DNA from: Conyzicola lurida
Lineage (GTDB): Bacteria; Actinomycetota; Actinomycetes; Actinomycetales; Microbacteriaceae
NCBI RefSeq assembly: GCF_014204935.1
Contig: NZ_JACHMJ010000001.1
Span: 2,480,001 to 2,544,000 of the forward strand
DNA length: 64,000 nucleotides
Reading direction: 5' to 3'
Part shown: positions 48,719 through 56,749 of the stretch, piece by piece
Layout of the letters: the number at the start of each line of letters is the position of its first letter
Numbering within the stretch: position 1 is the stretch's first letter
The notes under the pieces: generated by a model
What the model saw: only the letters and a program-made list of their open reading frames with translations
Told to the model about the DNA's origin: nothing
Databases searched by the model: none
Made by a program: the position numbers and the translations under genes

Positions 48719-49422
48719 TGTTCAACTTTCGTGTCTGGCGCGGAAGCGTCGGGATCGGGTGAGTACGCGCGGTGCATATCGGTCACTTCGCGTTGGATTC
48801 TGGCAGAGAATTCGGTGCCGGTCTCGCCGCTGGCGGCGTGCATCGGCGCGCCGATCACCACGGTCACGGGCTTACGGCCGGGCACGGGCCAATTGCGGCC
48901 CCGGGGCATCGCGGTGGACGCGCCGACGAGGGCGATCGGAACGACGGGCGCGCCGCTGGTGATCGAGAGCACGGCGGCGCCGGCCTTGAACTGCCCGATC
49001 TCCTCGGTTTTGCCCCGGCCGCCCTGCGGGAAGATCAGCAGCGGCACGCCGCGCGAGACCAGCTCTTTGGCGAGGCCGGAGCGGGAGCCGCCGCCGGTGC
49101 GGTCGACCGGGAAAGCGTTGAAGAAGAGGGCGGTGAGCGAGCGGCGCCACGCGACGTCGAAGAAATAGTCGGCGGCCGCGGCGGCGGCCAGGTACCGGGC
49201 GCTCGCCCGGGGCAGGGCGCCGGTGACGAGGGGCGCATCCAGATGGCTCGAGTGGTTCGCGACGACGATGAAGGGCCGTTCGAGGCCCTTCACGTTCTCG
49301 GTGCCGTGCACGGTCACCGTCGCGAGGCGCCACACGATCGGGCGGAGGATCATGCGTTGCGCGACGAACCGCGCGGCAGCATGGCCCGGCGACGTGAACC
49401 GTCGCAGATGCGTTGCCTTCAT
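48715..49422 (-). CDS. PlsC-type lysophospholipid/glycerol-phosphate acyltransferase
   Basis: A 235-residue membrane-associated acyltransferase. NHSSHLDAP contains the catalytic HX4D pair (His57, Asp62), and FPQGGRGKTEEIGQFKAG replaces the usual FPEGTRS motif while keeping the Arg. VPIALVG and a Pro-rich site follow. A hydrophobic FIVVA segment precedes the motif. It overlaps the SDR and AGPS-like genes by four bases on each side. It could acylate DHAP, 1-alkyl- or 1-acyl-glycerol 3-phosphate. Confidence 0.88.
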   Translation of the reverse strand: MKATHLRRFTSPGHAAARFVAQRMILRPIVWRLATVTVHGTENVKGLERPFIVVANHSSHLDAPLVTGALPRASARYLAAAAAADYFFDVAWRRSLTALFFNAFPVDRTGGGSRSGLAKELVSRGVPLLIFPQGGRGKTEEIGQFKAGAAVLSITSGAPVVPIALVGASTAMPRGRNWPVPGRKPVTVVIGAPMHAASGETGTEFSARIQREVTDMHRAYSPDPDASAPDTKVEQ

Positions 49423-50237
49423 TCCGTGGAGCCAACCTCACTGGGTGCGGTCGCGGAGGACTCCGCGGCGGGTTTTCTTCTACTCGACGATATGGCACCC
49501 GAGATGGACCGGACCGCAGAACGCGGCAGATGGCGCACAAACCACATGAGAACCGTGAAGCGTTTCGACGGGATCGTGATGACCTTGCCCCGGTCGGAGG
49601 CCCGCAGAGCGGTCGCGACCGTGCGGTCGACGTCGATCCAGAGCGCAGCCGGGATCGACGAGGTGGAGATGCCGGCCCGCGTGTGGAATTCGGTGCGGAC
49701 CCACCCCGGGCAGAGCGCGGTCACGCGCACGCCGGTGCCGCGCAGTTCGACGGCGAGACTCTCGCTGTAGGTCGTCACCCACGCCTTGGTCGCCGAGTAG
49801 CCGCCCATCGCGAGCAGCCCCGCCGTGCTGGAGACGTTGATGATGGCGCCCGATCCCCTGGCGCGCATGGTGCGGCCGGCGGCCCCGCCGAGCACCATGA
49901 CCGTGCGGCACATCACCTCGAGGGCGAGGTCGAGCTCGGTGGTGTCCTCGTCGGTCAGCCGCGCGTGCACGCCGAAGCCGGCGTTGTTGACGAGAAGGTC
50001 GATGGGATGACGCGTGTCCGAGATGCGTTCGGCGACCCGGGCGACATCGGCCCGGTCCGACAGATCGGCCGGCAGGGTGTCGACGGTGACACCGGTCGCA
50101 CGCAGTTCCGCGGCCGTCGATTCGAGGCGTTCGGGGTTCCTCGCGACAAGCACGAGATCGTATCCACGGTGTGCCAGCGCCCGGGCAAATGCCGCTCCGA
50201 TGCCCGACGTTCCACCCGTGACGAGAGCAGTTGCCAT
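49419..50237 (-). CDS. Short-chain dehydrogenase, possible acyl/alkyl-DHAP reductase
   Basis: A 272-residue SDR. TGGTSGIG near the N-terminus, LVNNAGFG and GGYSATKAW (Tyr/Lys catalytic pair) are intact, and an unusual C-terminal part has the hydrophobic FTVLMWFVRHLP followed by a Ser/Arg-rich tail, suggesting membrane association. It heads the minus-strand operon, with TATCCT (50244-50249) six bases before the ATG, so the mRNA is probably leaderless and covered by the TetR operator. By analogy to mammalian PexRAP it could reduce alkyl-DHAP; the family alone does not prove this. Confidence 0.82.
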   Translation of the reverse strand: MATALVTGGTSGIGAAFARALAHRGYDLVLVARNPERLESTAAELRATGVTVDTLPADLSDRADVARVAERISDTRHPIDLLVNNAGFGVHARLTDEDTTELDLALEVMCRTVMVLGGAAGRTMRARGSGAIINVSSTAGLLAMGGYSATKAWVTTYSESLAVELRGTGVRVTALCPGWVRTEFHTRAGISTSSIPAALWIDVDRTVATALRASDRGKVITIPSKRFTVLMWFVRHLPRSAVRSISGAISSSRRKPAAESSATAPSEVGSTE

Positions 50238-50249
50238 TCGGACAGGATA

Positions 50250-50268
50250 CGCTACGCGACCCGTAGCG
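50250..50268. promoter_or_regulatory. TetR operator 2
   Basis: CGCTACG-CGACC-CGTAGCG matches the core of the palindrome at 46345 in both half-sites and spacing. It lies in the 83-base gap between the SDR and ferritin-like genes and overlaps the promoter of the SDR operon (-10 TATCCT at 50244). A repressor bound here could block both operons. Confidence 0.8.
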
Positions 50269-50320
50269 ATCATCGAATAGACTTCAGCACACCAAGTTTA
50301 TTTGTCGGCGAAAGAGCATC

Positions 50321-51163
50321 GTGCGCAATCCATCTGACGGGCCCGAAGAGGCCGTTCCCGCCCAGGGCTTCAGTGTGCGCGACTACGCGCGCACCGCCGT
50401 GGGCAGCCACCGTTCGACGATGGATTTCTCCGTCTTCGCCGACACGCCGCTGAAGCCCGAGACGCTGCGAGCCCTGCGCTACGCGATCGCCATGGAGAGC
50501 GGCACGATGGGGCACCTGCGCAACGTGCTCGTCACCGCCACCCACAAGGACGCCCGTGTCACGGCGTTCCTCGGCACCTGGGCCTTCGAGAAGTTCTGGA
50601 TCTCCGACGCGCTGCAGCAGGTTCTCGACGCCCACGGGCCCGTCGACCTTCCGGTCCCGCGCAAGCGCAACGTGCTCGTGCGGTTCGCGAACGAGGTGCG
50701 CGACCGCGTGCGCCCCATCGCCGGATCGATCCGCGCCAACCGGGTCGGCGAAGACATGATCGCCGTGCACATGGCCGAGGGCACGATCGACGAGTGGCTC
50801 ACGCAGGCGGCGCTCAAGCGCATCGCCGAGCTCGACGGCAGCCCCGCCCTCTCGGCGATCATCGACACGCTCGTCGACGTCAAGGCCCGCCAGCTCACCT
50901 TCTTCGAGGCGCAGGCCCGCGACCGGCTCTCCGCCTCCGGCACCGCCCGCACCGTCGTGCAGGGCCAGCTGCGCCAGGCCGTCTGGCCGATCGGCGCCGG
51001 CGCCGAAGCGGCATCCGAGACCGCCTTCTTCTTCACCTACCTCTTCGCCGACGACCGGGCCGCCGTCGCGGCCATCGACGCGAAGATCTCGACACTCCCC
51101 GGCCAGGAAGGGCTATCCCTCATTTCTCGCGCAGTTTCAGCACACCGAGGTTCACGAGCATGA
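50321..51163 (+). CDS. Ferritin-like protein with degenerate di-iron site
   Basis: A 280-residue helical protein that aligns along its length with the protein encoded at 53603. Two single Glu ligands are kept (Glu59, Glu158), but both ExxH motifs are lost: Lys91/Ile94 replace the first pair and Lys188/Gln191 the second. It therefore should not bind a di-iron centre and may act as scaffold or regulator of its paralogue. It starts with GTG behind GCGAAAG and overlaps the reductase gene by four bases. Confidence 0.8.
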   Translation: MRNPSDGPEEAVPAQGFSVRDYARTAVGSHRSTMDFSVFADTPLKPETLRALRYAIAMESGTMGHLRNVLVTATHKDARVTAFLGTWAFEKFWISDALQQVLDAHGPVDLPVPRKRNVLVRFANEVRDRVRPIAGSIRANRVGEDMIAVHMAEGTIDEWLTQAALKRIAELDGSPALSAIIDTLVDVKARQLTFFEAQARDRLSASGTARTVVQGQLRQAVWPIGAGAEAASETAFFFTYLFADDRAAVAAIDAKISTLPGQEGLSLISRAVSAHRGSRA

Positions 51164-53613
51164 CCGACACTCCCGCCACCCCCGCCACCCCGCGCAAGCG
51201 CGCCACCCCCGCCAAAAAGCCCGCGGCAACGACGCCCGCCGCGGCCAAGGCCCCCGCGACCCGCAAGCCCGCCGCCGCAAAGGCTCCGGTCGAGAAAGCC
51301 GCCGTCGAGAAGAAGGGTCTCGTCGGAGCACACGTGTTCCTCACCGGCGCCACCGGCTTCGTCGGACAGGCCGTGCTCGAGCGCCTGCTCTCGTCGCACC
51401 CCGACACCCGCGTCTCGATCCTCGTGCGCACCAAGGGAAGCGCGACCACCGAGACCCGTCTCGCCAACCTCATGCGCAAGCCCGTGTTCAAGGCGTGGAA
51501 GGAGAGCGTCGGCGAGGAGGAGGCCGCCCGCATCGTCGCCGAGCGCGTGCGCGTCGTCGACGGCAGCCTCACCTCGATCGCCGACCTGCCGAACGACATC
51601 GACGTCGTCATCCACGGCGCCTCCACCGTCTCGTTCGACCCGCCCATCGACGAGGCCTTCGACACCAACGTCGGCGGAGCCCTCGGCCTCTACGGCGCGC
51701 TGCTCGCGTCGGGTTCCGACCCGCACGTCGTGCACGTCTCCACCTGCTACGTCGGCGGTATCCGCAAGGGCATCCTCCCTGAGGCGTCGCTCACGCACGA
51801 CGTCGACTGGCGCACCGAGGCCGTCGCCGCCAAGCAGGCCCGCGAACAGGTCGAGCTCGCCTCCCGCGAACCCGAGAACCTGCGCCGCTTCATCAACCGC
51901 TCGCGCGCCGTCAACGGAAAGGCCGGCCCGCAGGCCGTGGCCCAGGCCGCCGAGACCGCCCGGGCCGAGTGGGTCACCAAGCAGCTCGTCGACTACGGCC
52001 GCACCCGCGCCGAGAGCCTCGGCTGGACCGACGTCTACACGCTGACCAAGGCGTTCGGCGAGCGCGCCGCAGAGGAGCTGTGGGCGCAGGCCGGCCACCG
52101 CCTCTCCGTCGTGCGCCCCGCGATCATCGAGAGCGCACTGAGCCACCCGTTCCCCGGCTGGATCGACGGCTTCAAGGTCGCCGACCCGCTCATCCTCGCC
52201 TACGGACGCGGCCAGCTGCCCGACTTCCCGGGTCTGCCCGACTCGATCCTCGACATCATCCCGGTCGACTTCGTGGTCAACGCGATCATCGCGGCCGCCG
52301 GCACGGACGCCGACCCGGCGGACCCGAAGTACTACCACGTGAGCTCCGGCGCCTCGAACCCGCTGCCGTTCCACGAGATGTACGAGAACGTCAACGAGTT
52401 CTTCACCGCCAACCCGCTCCCGCACGAGGACGGCCACATCAGCGTGCCGCTCTGGCGCTTCCCCGGCGCCCTCAAGGTGGAGCGGGCGCTCAAGCGCCGC
52501 GAAGACATCGCCGAGTTCGCCGAGCGCAACATCACCCGCCTCCCGTCGACGAAGCGCACCCAGAAGTGGCTCGACGGCGTACACACCAACCAGAGCGCGC
52601 TCGAGACCCTGCGCGGCTACACCGAGCTCTACCGCGCCTACGTGCAGACGGAGATCATCTTCGACGACGCCAACACCAAGGCGCTGCACCATTCGATCCC
52701 CGAGGACAAGCGCTCCGACCTCGGGTTCGACGTGGCCGCCATCGACTGGAACGACTACTTCCAGCGCGTACACTTCCCGGCGATCACGGCCCTCACCAAG
52801 GCCTTCGCCAACCGCCCGTCGTCGAACAAGCGCGGCGAGCGCCCCCTGCCCGTGCGCAGCGACGTGCTCGCGGTCTTCGACCTCGAGGGCACTGTGCTCG
52901 AGTCGAACCTCGTGCAGCAGTACCTCTGGCTCGGCATCACCAAGACGTTTATGACGAAGGAGCTGGTGAGCCTCGGCCTCGCCATCCCCAAGTACCTGCG
53001 CGCCGAGCACCGGGACCGCGGCGACTTCATCCGCACCTTCATGCGGCGCTACGAGGGCATCAAGGTGGCACGGATCGAGGCGCTCGTGCGCGGTCGGTTC
53101 GGGCGTCAACTGCTCTCCCACGTCATCCCGGACGCCCTTCGCCGTGCCCAGGCACACCGCGAAGCCGGCCATCGCACGGTGCTCGTCACCGGCACCATCG
53201 ACCTGATGACCACGCCGCTCGCGCCCTTCTTCGACGAGATCGTCGCGGGCAGCATGCACGTGCGCGACGGCGTGCTGACCGGCTACCTCGCCACTCCCCC
53301 GCTGGTCGACGAGGCCCGCGCCTCCTGGCTGCGGCAGTACGCGAAGCAGCACGGCGCCAACCTCAGCCAGTCGTACGGCTACGGCGACAGCCACGCCGAC
53401 GTACCGTGGCTCCAACTCCTCGGCCACCCGACGGCTGTGAATCCCGACACTCAGCTGTACAGTCATGCACAGGCGAAGCGGTGGGCGATTCAGACCTGGG
53501 GTGGTCGTAGCAAACGGGACGACACCGCCGCTCCGAACACGCCAGTGAGTACCTCACCCGAGAAAGGAGAGCAGCAGACCGTAACGTCTGCCGCTGCATC
53601 CAATGGCATTTGA
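51160..53613 (+). CDS. Fatty acyl-CoA reductase fused to HAD-IB phosphatase-like domain
   Basis: An 817-residue protein. Residues 1 to 52 are Ala/Lys/Pro-rich, like a histone H1 tail. Residues about 56 to 480 are an NAD-binding type 4 (male-sterility) reductase domain with TGATGFVG (62 to 69) and YTLTK (Tyr293, Lys297), which reduces acyl-CoA to aldehyde or alcohol. From about 570 a HAD-IB domain follows: FDLEGT (Asp574, with Glu576 in place of the second Asp), LVTGTIDLM and YGDSHAD (Asp743, Asp747). The Glu change could weaken phosphatase activity. The start overlaps the upstream stop codon by four bases. Confidence 0.85.
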   Translation: MTDTPATPATPRKRATPAKKPAATTPAAAKAPATRKPAAAKAPVEKAAVEKKGLVGAHVFLTGATGFVGQAVLERLLSSHPDTRVSILVRTKGSATTETRLANLMRKPVFKAWKESVGEEEAARIVAERVRVVDGSLTSIADLPNDIDVVIHGASTVSFDPPIDEAFDTNVGGALGLYGALLASGSDPHVVHVSTCYVGGIRKGILPEASLTHDVDWRTEAVAAKQAREQVELASREPENLRRFINRSRAVNGKAGPQAVAQAAETARAEWVTKQLVDYGRTRAESLGWTDVYTLTKAFGERAAEELWAQAGHRLSVVRPAIIESALSHPFPGWIDGFKVADPLILAYGRGQLPDFPGLPDSILDIIPVDFVVNAIIAAAGTDADPADPKYYHVSSGASNPLPFHEMYENVNEFFTANPLPHEDGHISVPLWRFPGALKVERALKRREDIAEFAERNITRLPSTKRTQKWLDGVHTNQSALETLRGYTELYRAYVQTEIIFDDANTKALHHSIPEDKRSDLGFDVAAIDWNDYFQRVHFPAITALTKAFANRPSSNKRGERPLPVRSDVLAVFDLEGTVLESNLVQQYLWLGITKTFMTKELVSLGLAIPKYLRAEHRDRGDFIRTFMRRYEGIKVARIEALVRGRFGRQLLSHVIPDALRRAQAHREAGHRTVLVTGTIDLMTTPLAPFFDEIVAGSMHVRDGVLTGYLATPPLVDEARASWLRQYAKQHGANLSQSYGYGDSHADVPWLQLLGHPTAVNPDTQLYSHAQAKRWAIQTWGGRSKRDDTAAPNTPVSTSPEKGEQQTVTSAAASNGI

Positions 53614-54397
53614 TATCGACAAGTACACCGAGTCTTCGGTCAACGTCAACTGGAGCGACTTGGACTTCGACGAGTTCAGGACGAACCCGCTGCCCGAGTC
53701 GACCCTGCGCTCGCTGCGCTATATGTGCGACATCGAGTACCACACGGTCTGCTACCTGCGCGACATGCTCGTCACGCCGTCGCACAAGGACCCCGAGGTC
53801 TCGGCCTTTATGACCATGTGGAACCGTGAGGAGTTCTGGCACGGCGAGGCACTCGCCGCCGTGCTCGGCGCCCACGGCGTCACCGTCGATTTCGACCAGC
53901 TCAAGGCCACGCGCCTCAAGCTCGGCTGGAAAGACAAGCTCGACCCCGTGAAGCAGTCGCTCATGGGCAACATCGTGGGCAAGGACTTCATCGCCGTGCA
54001 CATGATCTGGGGTGCCGCGAACGAGTGGTCGGCCGTCGCCGCCTACAACCGTCTCGCCGAACTCGAGCAGCACCCCGTGCTGGCCGTGCTGCTCAAGCGC
54101 ATCGCCAAGCAGGAGGCCAAGCACGTCGCCTTCTACGCCACGCAGGCGCGCGAGCGTCTCGGCCGCAGCAAGAAGGCGCGCGTCATCGCCCGCTTCGCGC
54201 TCAAGCAGGCGTGGGGTCCCGTGGGATCCAGCGTGATGGAGCCCGAAGAGGTCACCCACGTGATGGGCCACCTGTTCGCCGGCGACGAGGGACTGCGCGA
54301 GATCCGTAAGCTCGACGACCACATCTCCCGCATGCCGGGCCTCGAGGGCCTCACGATCGTCGAGACCTCGATGAAGAAGTACGGAGTCGCAGCCTGA
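53603..54397 (+). CDS. Ferritin-like di-iron oxygenase-type protein
   Basis: A 264-residue all-helical protein with a complete ferritin-like di-iron ligand set: Glu45, Glu77-x-x-His80 (EEFWH), Glu141 (NEWS) and Glu171-x-x-His174 (EAKHVAFY). The spacing fits di-iron oxygenases, oxidases and aldehyde-deformylating oxygenases, but no exact family is recognised. The ATG overlaps the reductase gene by eleven bases. Next to an acyl-CoA reductase it could act on fatty aldehydes, or desaturate or hydroxylate lipid chains. A terminator follows at 54411. Confidence 0.82.
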   Translation: MAFDIDKYTESSVNVNWSDLDFDEFRTNPLPESTLRSLRYMCDIEYHTVCYLRDMLVTPSHKDPEVSAFMTMWNREEFWHGEALAAVLGAHGVTVDFDQLKATRLKLGWKDKLDPVKQSLMGNIVGKDFIAVHMIWGAANEWSAVAAYNRLAELEQHPVLAVLLKRIAKQEAKHVAFYATQARERLGRSKKARVIARFALKQAWGPVGSSVMEPEEVTHVMGHLFAGDEGLREIRKLDDHISRMPGLEGLTIVETSMKKYGVAA

Positions 54398-54406
54398 TCC
54401 GCACCG

Positions 54407-55093
54407 CTACAGCCCCGATGAGACCCGGTCTCGTCGGGGCTTTCGCGTAGCGCCGGCCAGGACGACGAGTCCGAACAGGATCTGGAACACGGTGAACGAG
54501 TAGACGCCGCCGCGCTCCCACAGTCCGTCGAGCCGTCCGTCGCCGAGCCCGGAGAAGAGCGCGGCCTCGCTCGCGAAACCCAGAACCGGCAGGGCGAGGC
54601 TGGTCACGCGGAACCAGGCCGGCAGCGCCATCCGTCTCGCCGACAGCCCCACCGTCAACGCCAGCAGGTTGCTGAACACGATCGCGAGGTAGGCGCCGCC
54701 GGTGTGGAAGACGCCGAGGCCGCCGCCCACGGTCTCGGGGAAGAATCCGACGAGCACGATGCCCACGGCGTGCAGCAGGGCGAACGCCACGAACGCCCAG
54801 CGCGCGACACCGTGCAGCAGCACCATGAGCAGGATCGCCCCGAGGGCGACGAGCAGACCCTCGAGCACGAACGCGGTGTTCATCACGGCGGCGAGGGGCG
54901 AGTGGATGTCGCGGCCGAGGTAGACGACCTCGGCGCCGGGAGCGCCGAGGTCGCTGATGTAGTTGTAGGTGTAGCTGTACACCGGGTCGCGCCACGCCGC
55001 CGCGGCGATCGCCTCGAGCGTGACGTACTGCAGCCCGCCGATGAGGAACGCGAGCGCGCCGACGATGACGCGGGTGCGGTTCGGGGCGGTCAT
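54407..55093 (-). CDS. DUF998 family membrane protein
   Basis: A 228-residue membrane protein with about six helices. SYTYNYISDLGAPG after the first helix is typical of DUF998, and VLVGFFPETVGGGLGVFHTGGAYLAIV is the central conserved part. The function is unknown. The ATG at 55093 follows GAGGGG; an upstream extension is low complexity and discarded. Its 3' end overlaps a terminator hairpin of the convergent operon. Confidence 0.8.
   Translation of the reverse strand: MTAPNRTRVIVGALAFLIGGLQYVTLEAIAAAAWRDPVYSYTYNYISDLGAPGAEVVYLGRDIHSPLAAVMNTAFVLEGLLVALGAILLMVLLHGVARWAFVAFALLHAVGIVLVGFFPETVGGGLGVFHTGGAYLAIVFSNLLALTVGLSARRMALPAWFRVTSLALPVLGFASEAALFSGLGDGRLDGLWERGGVYSFTVFQILFGLVVLAGATRKPRRDRVSSGL
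54411..54441 (+). terminator. Terminator of the reductase/di-iron operon
   Basis: AGCCCCGATGAGACC pairs with GGTCTCGTCGGGGCT with one mismatch, followed by TTTCG. It starts 14 bases after the di-iron gene and overlaps the 3' end of the convergent DUF998 gene. Confidence 0.85.
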
Positions 55094-55218
55094 CCCCTCA
55101 GGGTACTGCCGTGCCCCGGGAGGTTTCCGCGCCCCGGAATGACGGTCGCGGCCGAACGTCCGGGCGCGAACGTCACGGAACGGCGCGAAGCCCGGTGCGC
55201 GCACCCCGCGCGCCGACC

Positions 55219-55839
55219 TCACACCCGGGTGGCGAACACCACGAGATTGTCTTCGTAGTGCCCGACCTCGCGGTCGAACAGGCCGCCGCAGGTCACCAGG
55301 CGCAGCTCGTCGTCGAGCGTCGCGCCGAACACGACGGCGGTCGGGAACTGCGACTTCTTGTAGTTCTCGATGCGGTCAATCGCGTATTCGTGCGGCGAAC
55401 CGTCGACGCCGGTTACCAGCACGCGGTCGCCGATCTGCAGCTCGGATAGCCGGGAGAACACGGCCGGGCCGGTCAGCGAGTCGACGTGGCCGGCGATCAC
55501 CGTCGGGCCGTACGTGCCCGGCTTGCCTCCGCCGGTGAACCAACCCACGCGGGAGAAGTCGGTCGGTACCTCCATGGTGCCGTCGGCCTGCAGGCCGAGC
55601 GGGATGAGCGATTCCGTCAGGCCCATGCGGTCGATCGCGACGCTCGCGGGCTCGACGCCGACCGGGCGTGGGGACACGGGTGCGGGCGTCGCCGTGGGCG
55701 ACGACGTCTCCGCGGGCGCCGTGGGTGCCGGTTCGGGCGGCGGCACCGCGGCGCACCCCGCGAGCAGAAGCATGCCGGCCGCGAGCGCGACGCAGCGCGC
55801 CCACCCGGGGGTGCCGGGAGAACGCGCCGCGTCGGTCAT
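55219..55839 (-). CDS. Class F sortase, lipoprotein-type N-terminus
   Basis: A 206-residue sortase. The N-terminus has a hydrophobic segment ending LLAGCAAVPP, a possible lipobox, followed by a Pro/Thr-rich linker. The catalytic parts are VIAGHVDS (His) and LVTCGGLFDRE (Cys184, Arg190). It transpeptidates surface proteins onto the cell envelope. It lies two bases downstream of a CHRD protein gene, its likely substrate. Confidence 0.88.
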   Translation of the reverse strand: MTDAARSPGTPGWARCVALAAGMLLLAGCAAVPPPEPAPTAPAETSSPTATPAPVSPRPVGVEPASVAIDRMGLTESLIPLGLQADGTMEVPTDFSRVGWFTGGGKPGTYGPTVIAGHVDSLTGPAVFSRLSELQIGDRVLVTGVDGSPHEYAIDRIENYKKSQFPTAVVFGATLDDELRLVTCGGLFDREVGHYEDNLVVFATRV

Positions 55840-55841
55840 CG

Positions 55842-56561
55842 TCAGGCCGACGCGCGGTTGCGGCGCACGGCGACGACGCCGACCGCACCGAGCAGCGCGA
55901 TGCCGGCGAGGCCCGCGGCCCCGAGGGCAGTAGCGTCAGGACCCTGCGCCGCGGCCGCACCACCGCCGCCGGTCTGCACGCCGCCGACCGGCACCTGGGT
56001 AAGCTGGCCGCGCACGACGCCGGCGGTGAACGCGGCGGTGTGGCTGTCGCCGGCGAACGAGGCGGCGTTGCCCTCGAGGGACTTCAGCGAGAAGCCCTGA
56101 CCGGTGTCGACGCCTTCGACGAGCACGCCGGTGGTGAACGGTCCCTGCAGGCAGCCGGTGCTGGTGCGCGGTCCGTCACCCACCGGGGCGGGGTTCGGGA
56201 ACGCGATGCGCGGCGGGCCGGCGAGACCGGCCGCGGCCTGGTGGATGTGCGTCGCCGTCTTCGCCGGGCTCTGGTAGTCGCCGGTGACGCCGGTGAGCGT
56301 GATGTCGTAGCAGATGATCTCGAGGTCGGAGTTGACCCGGAACGTGAACTGGCCCGTGGCTCCGGCCTCGCCGGGGGTGGCGACGGCGTCGGCGTTGAGC
56401 ACTTGGTCGGGCGTCGCCATCACGGTGAACGCGCTGGTGAAGCTCGAGGGCTCCGGCACGGCGGTCTCGGCGCTGGCCGGTGCTGCGGCGCCGAAGACGG
56501 CGACGGCTGCGAGGGCTGCGACGCCCCCGACGGTGAGAGGACGGATGACATGCTTCGACAT
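55842..56561 (-). CDS. Secreted CHRD-domain surface protein
   Basis: A 239-residue protein with a signal peptide (residues 1 to 31, ending PASAE), a CHRD domain of about 130 residues (TATHIHQAAAG) and a C-terminal anchor: QTGGGG, a hydrophobic helix (ALGAAGLAGIALLGAVGVVAV) and RRN. No LPXTG motif is present, but the layout is that of a sorting signal and a sortase gene follows. The role is unknown; CHRD proteins occur on bacterial surfaces. Confidence 0.82.
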   Translation of the reverse strand: MSKHVIRPLTVGGVAALAAVAVFGAAAPASAETAVPEPSSFTSAFTVMATPDQVLNADAVATPGEAGATGQFTFRVNSDLEIICYDITLTGVTGDYQSPAKTATHIHQAAAGLAGPPRIAFPNPAPVGDGPRTSTGCLQGPFTTGVLVEGVDTGQGFSLKSLEGNAASFAGDSHTAAFTAGVVRGQLTQVPVGGVQTGGGGAAAAQGPDATALGAAGLAGIALLGAVGVVAVRRNRASA

Positions 56562-56749
56562 GGCGTTGCCTTTCGATACGAGGGCGCCGGACGGGCCCGA
56601 TGCAGGGGTGTACTGCCGGTCGCACCGCGGCGTTCACAGGAGTCCGAAATTTCTTTTCTGAGCACGTCGATGAACGCCGCGACCCCCGCCGCCGTACACC
56701 CCTACGGAGAATCGCCGACCGGCGATCGCTAGGCTGGGAGGGATCGACC

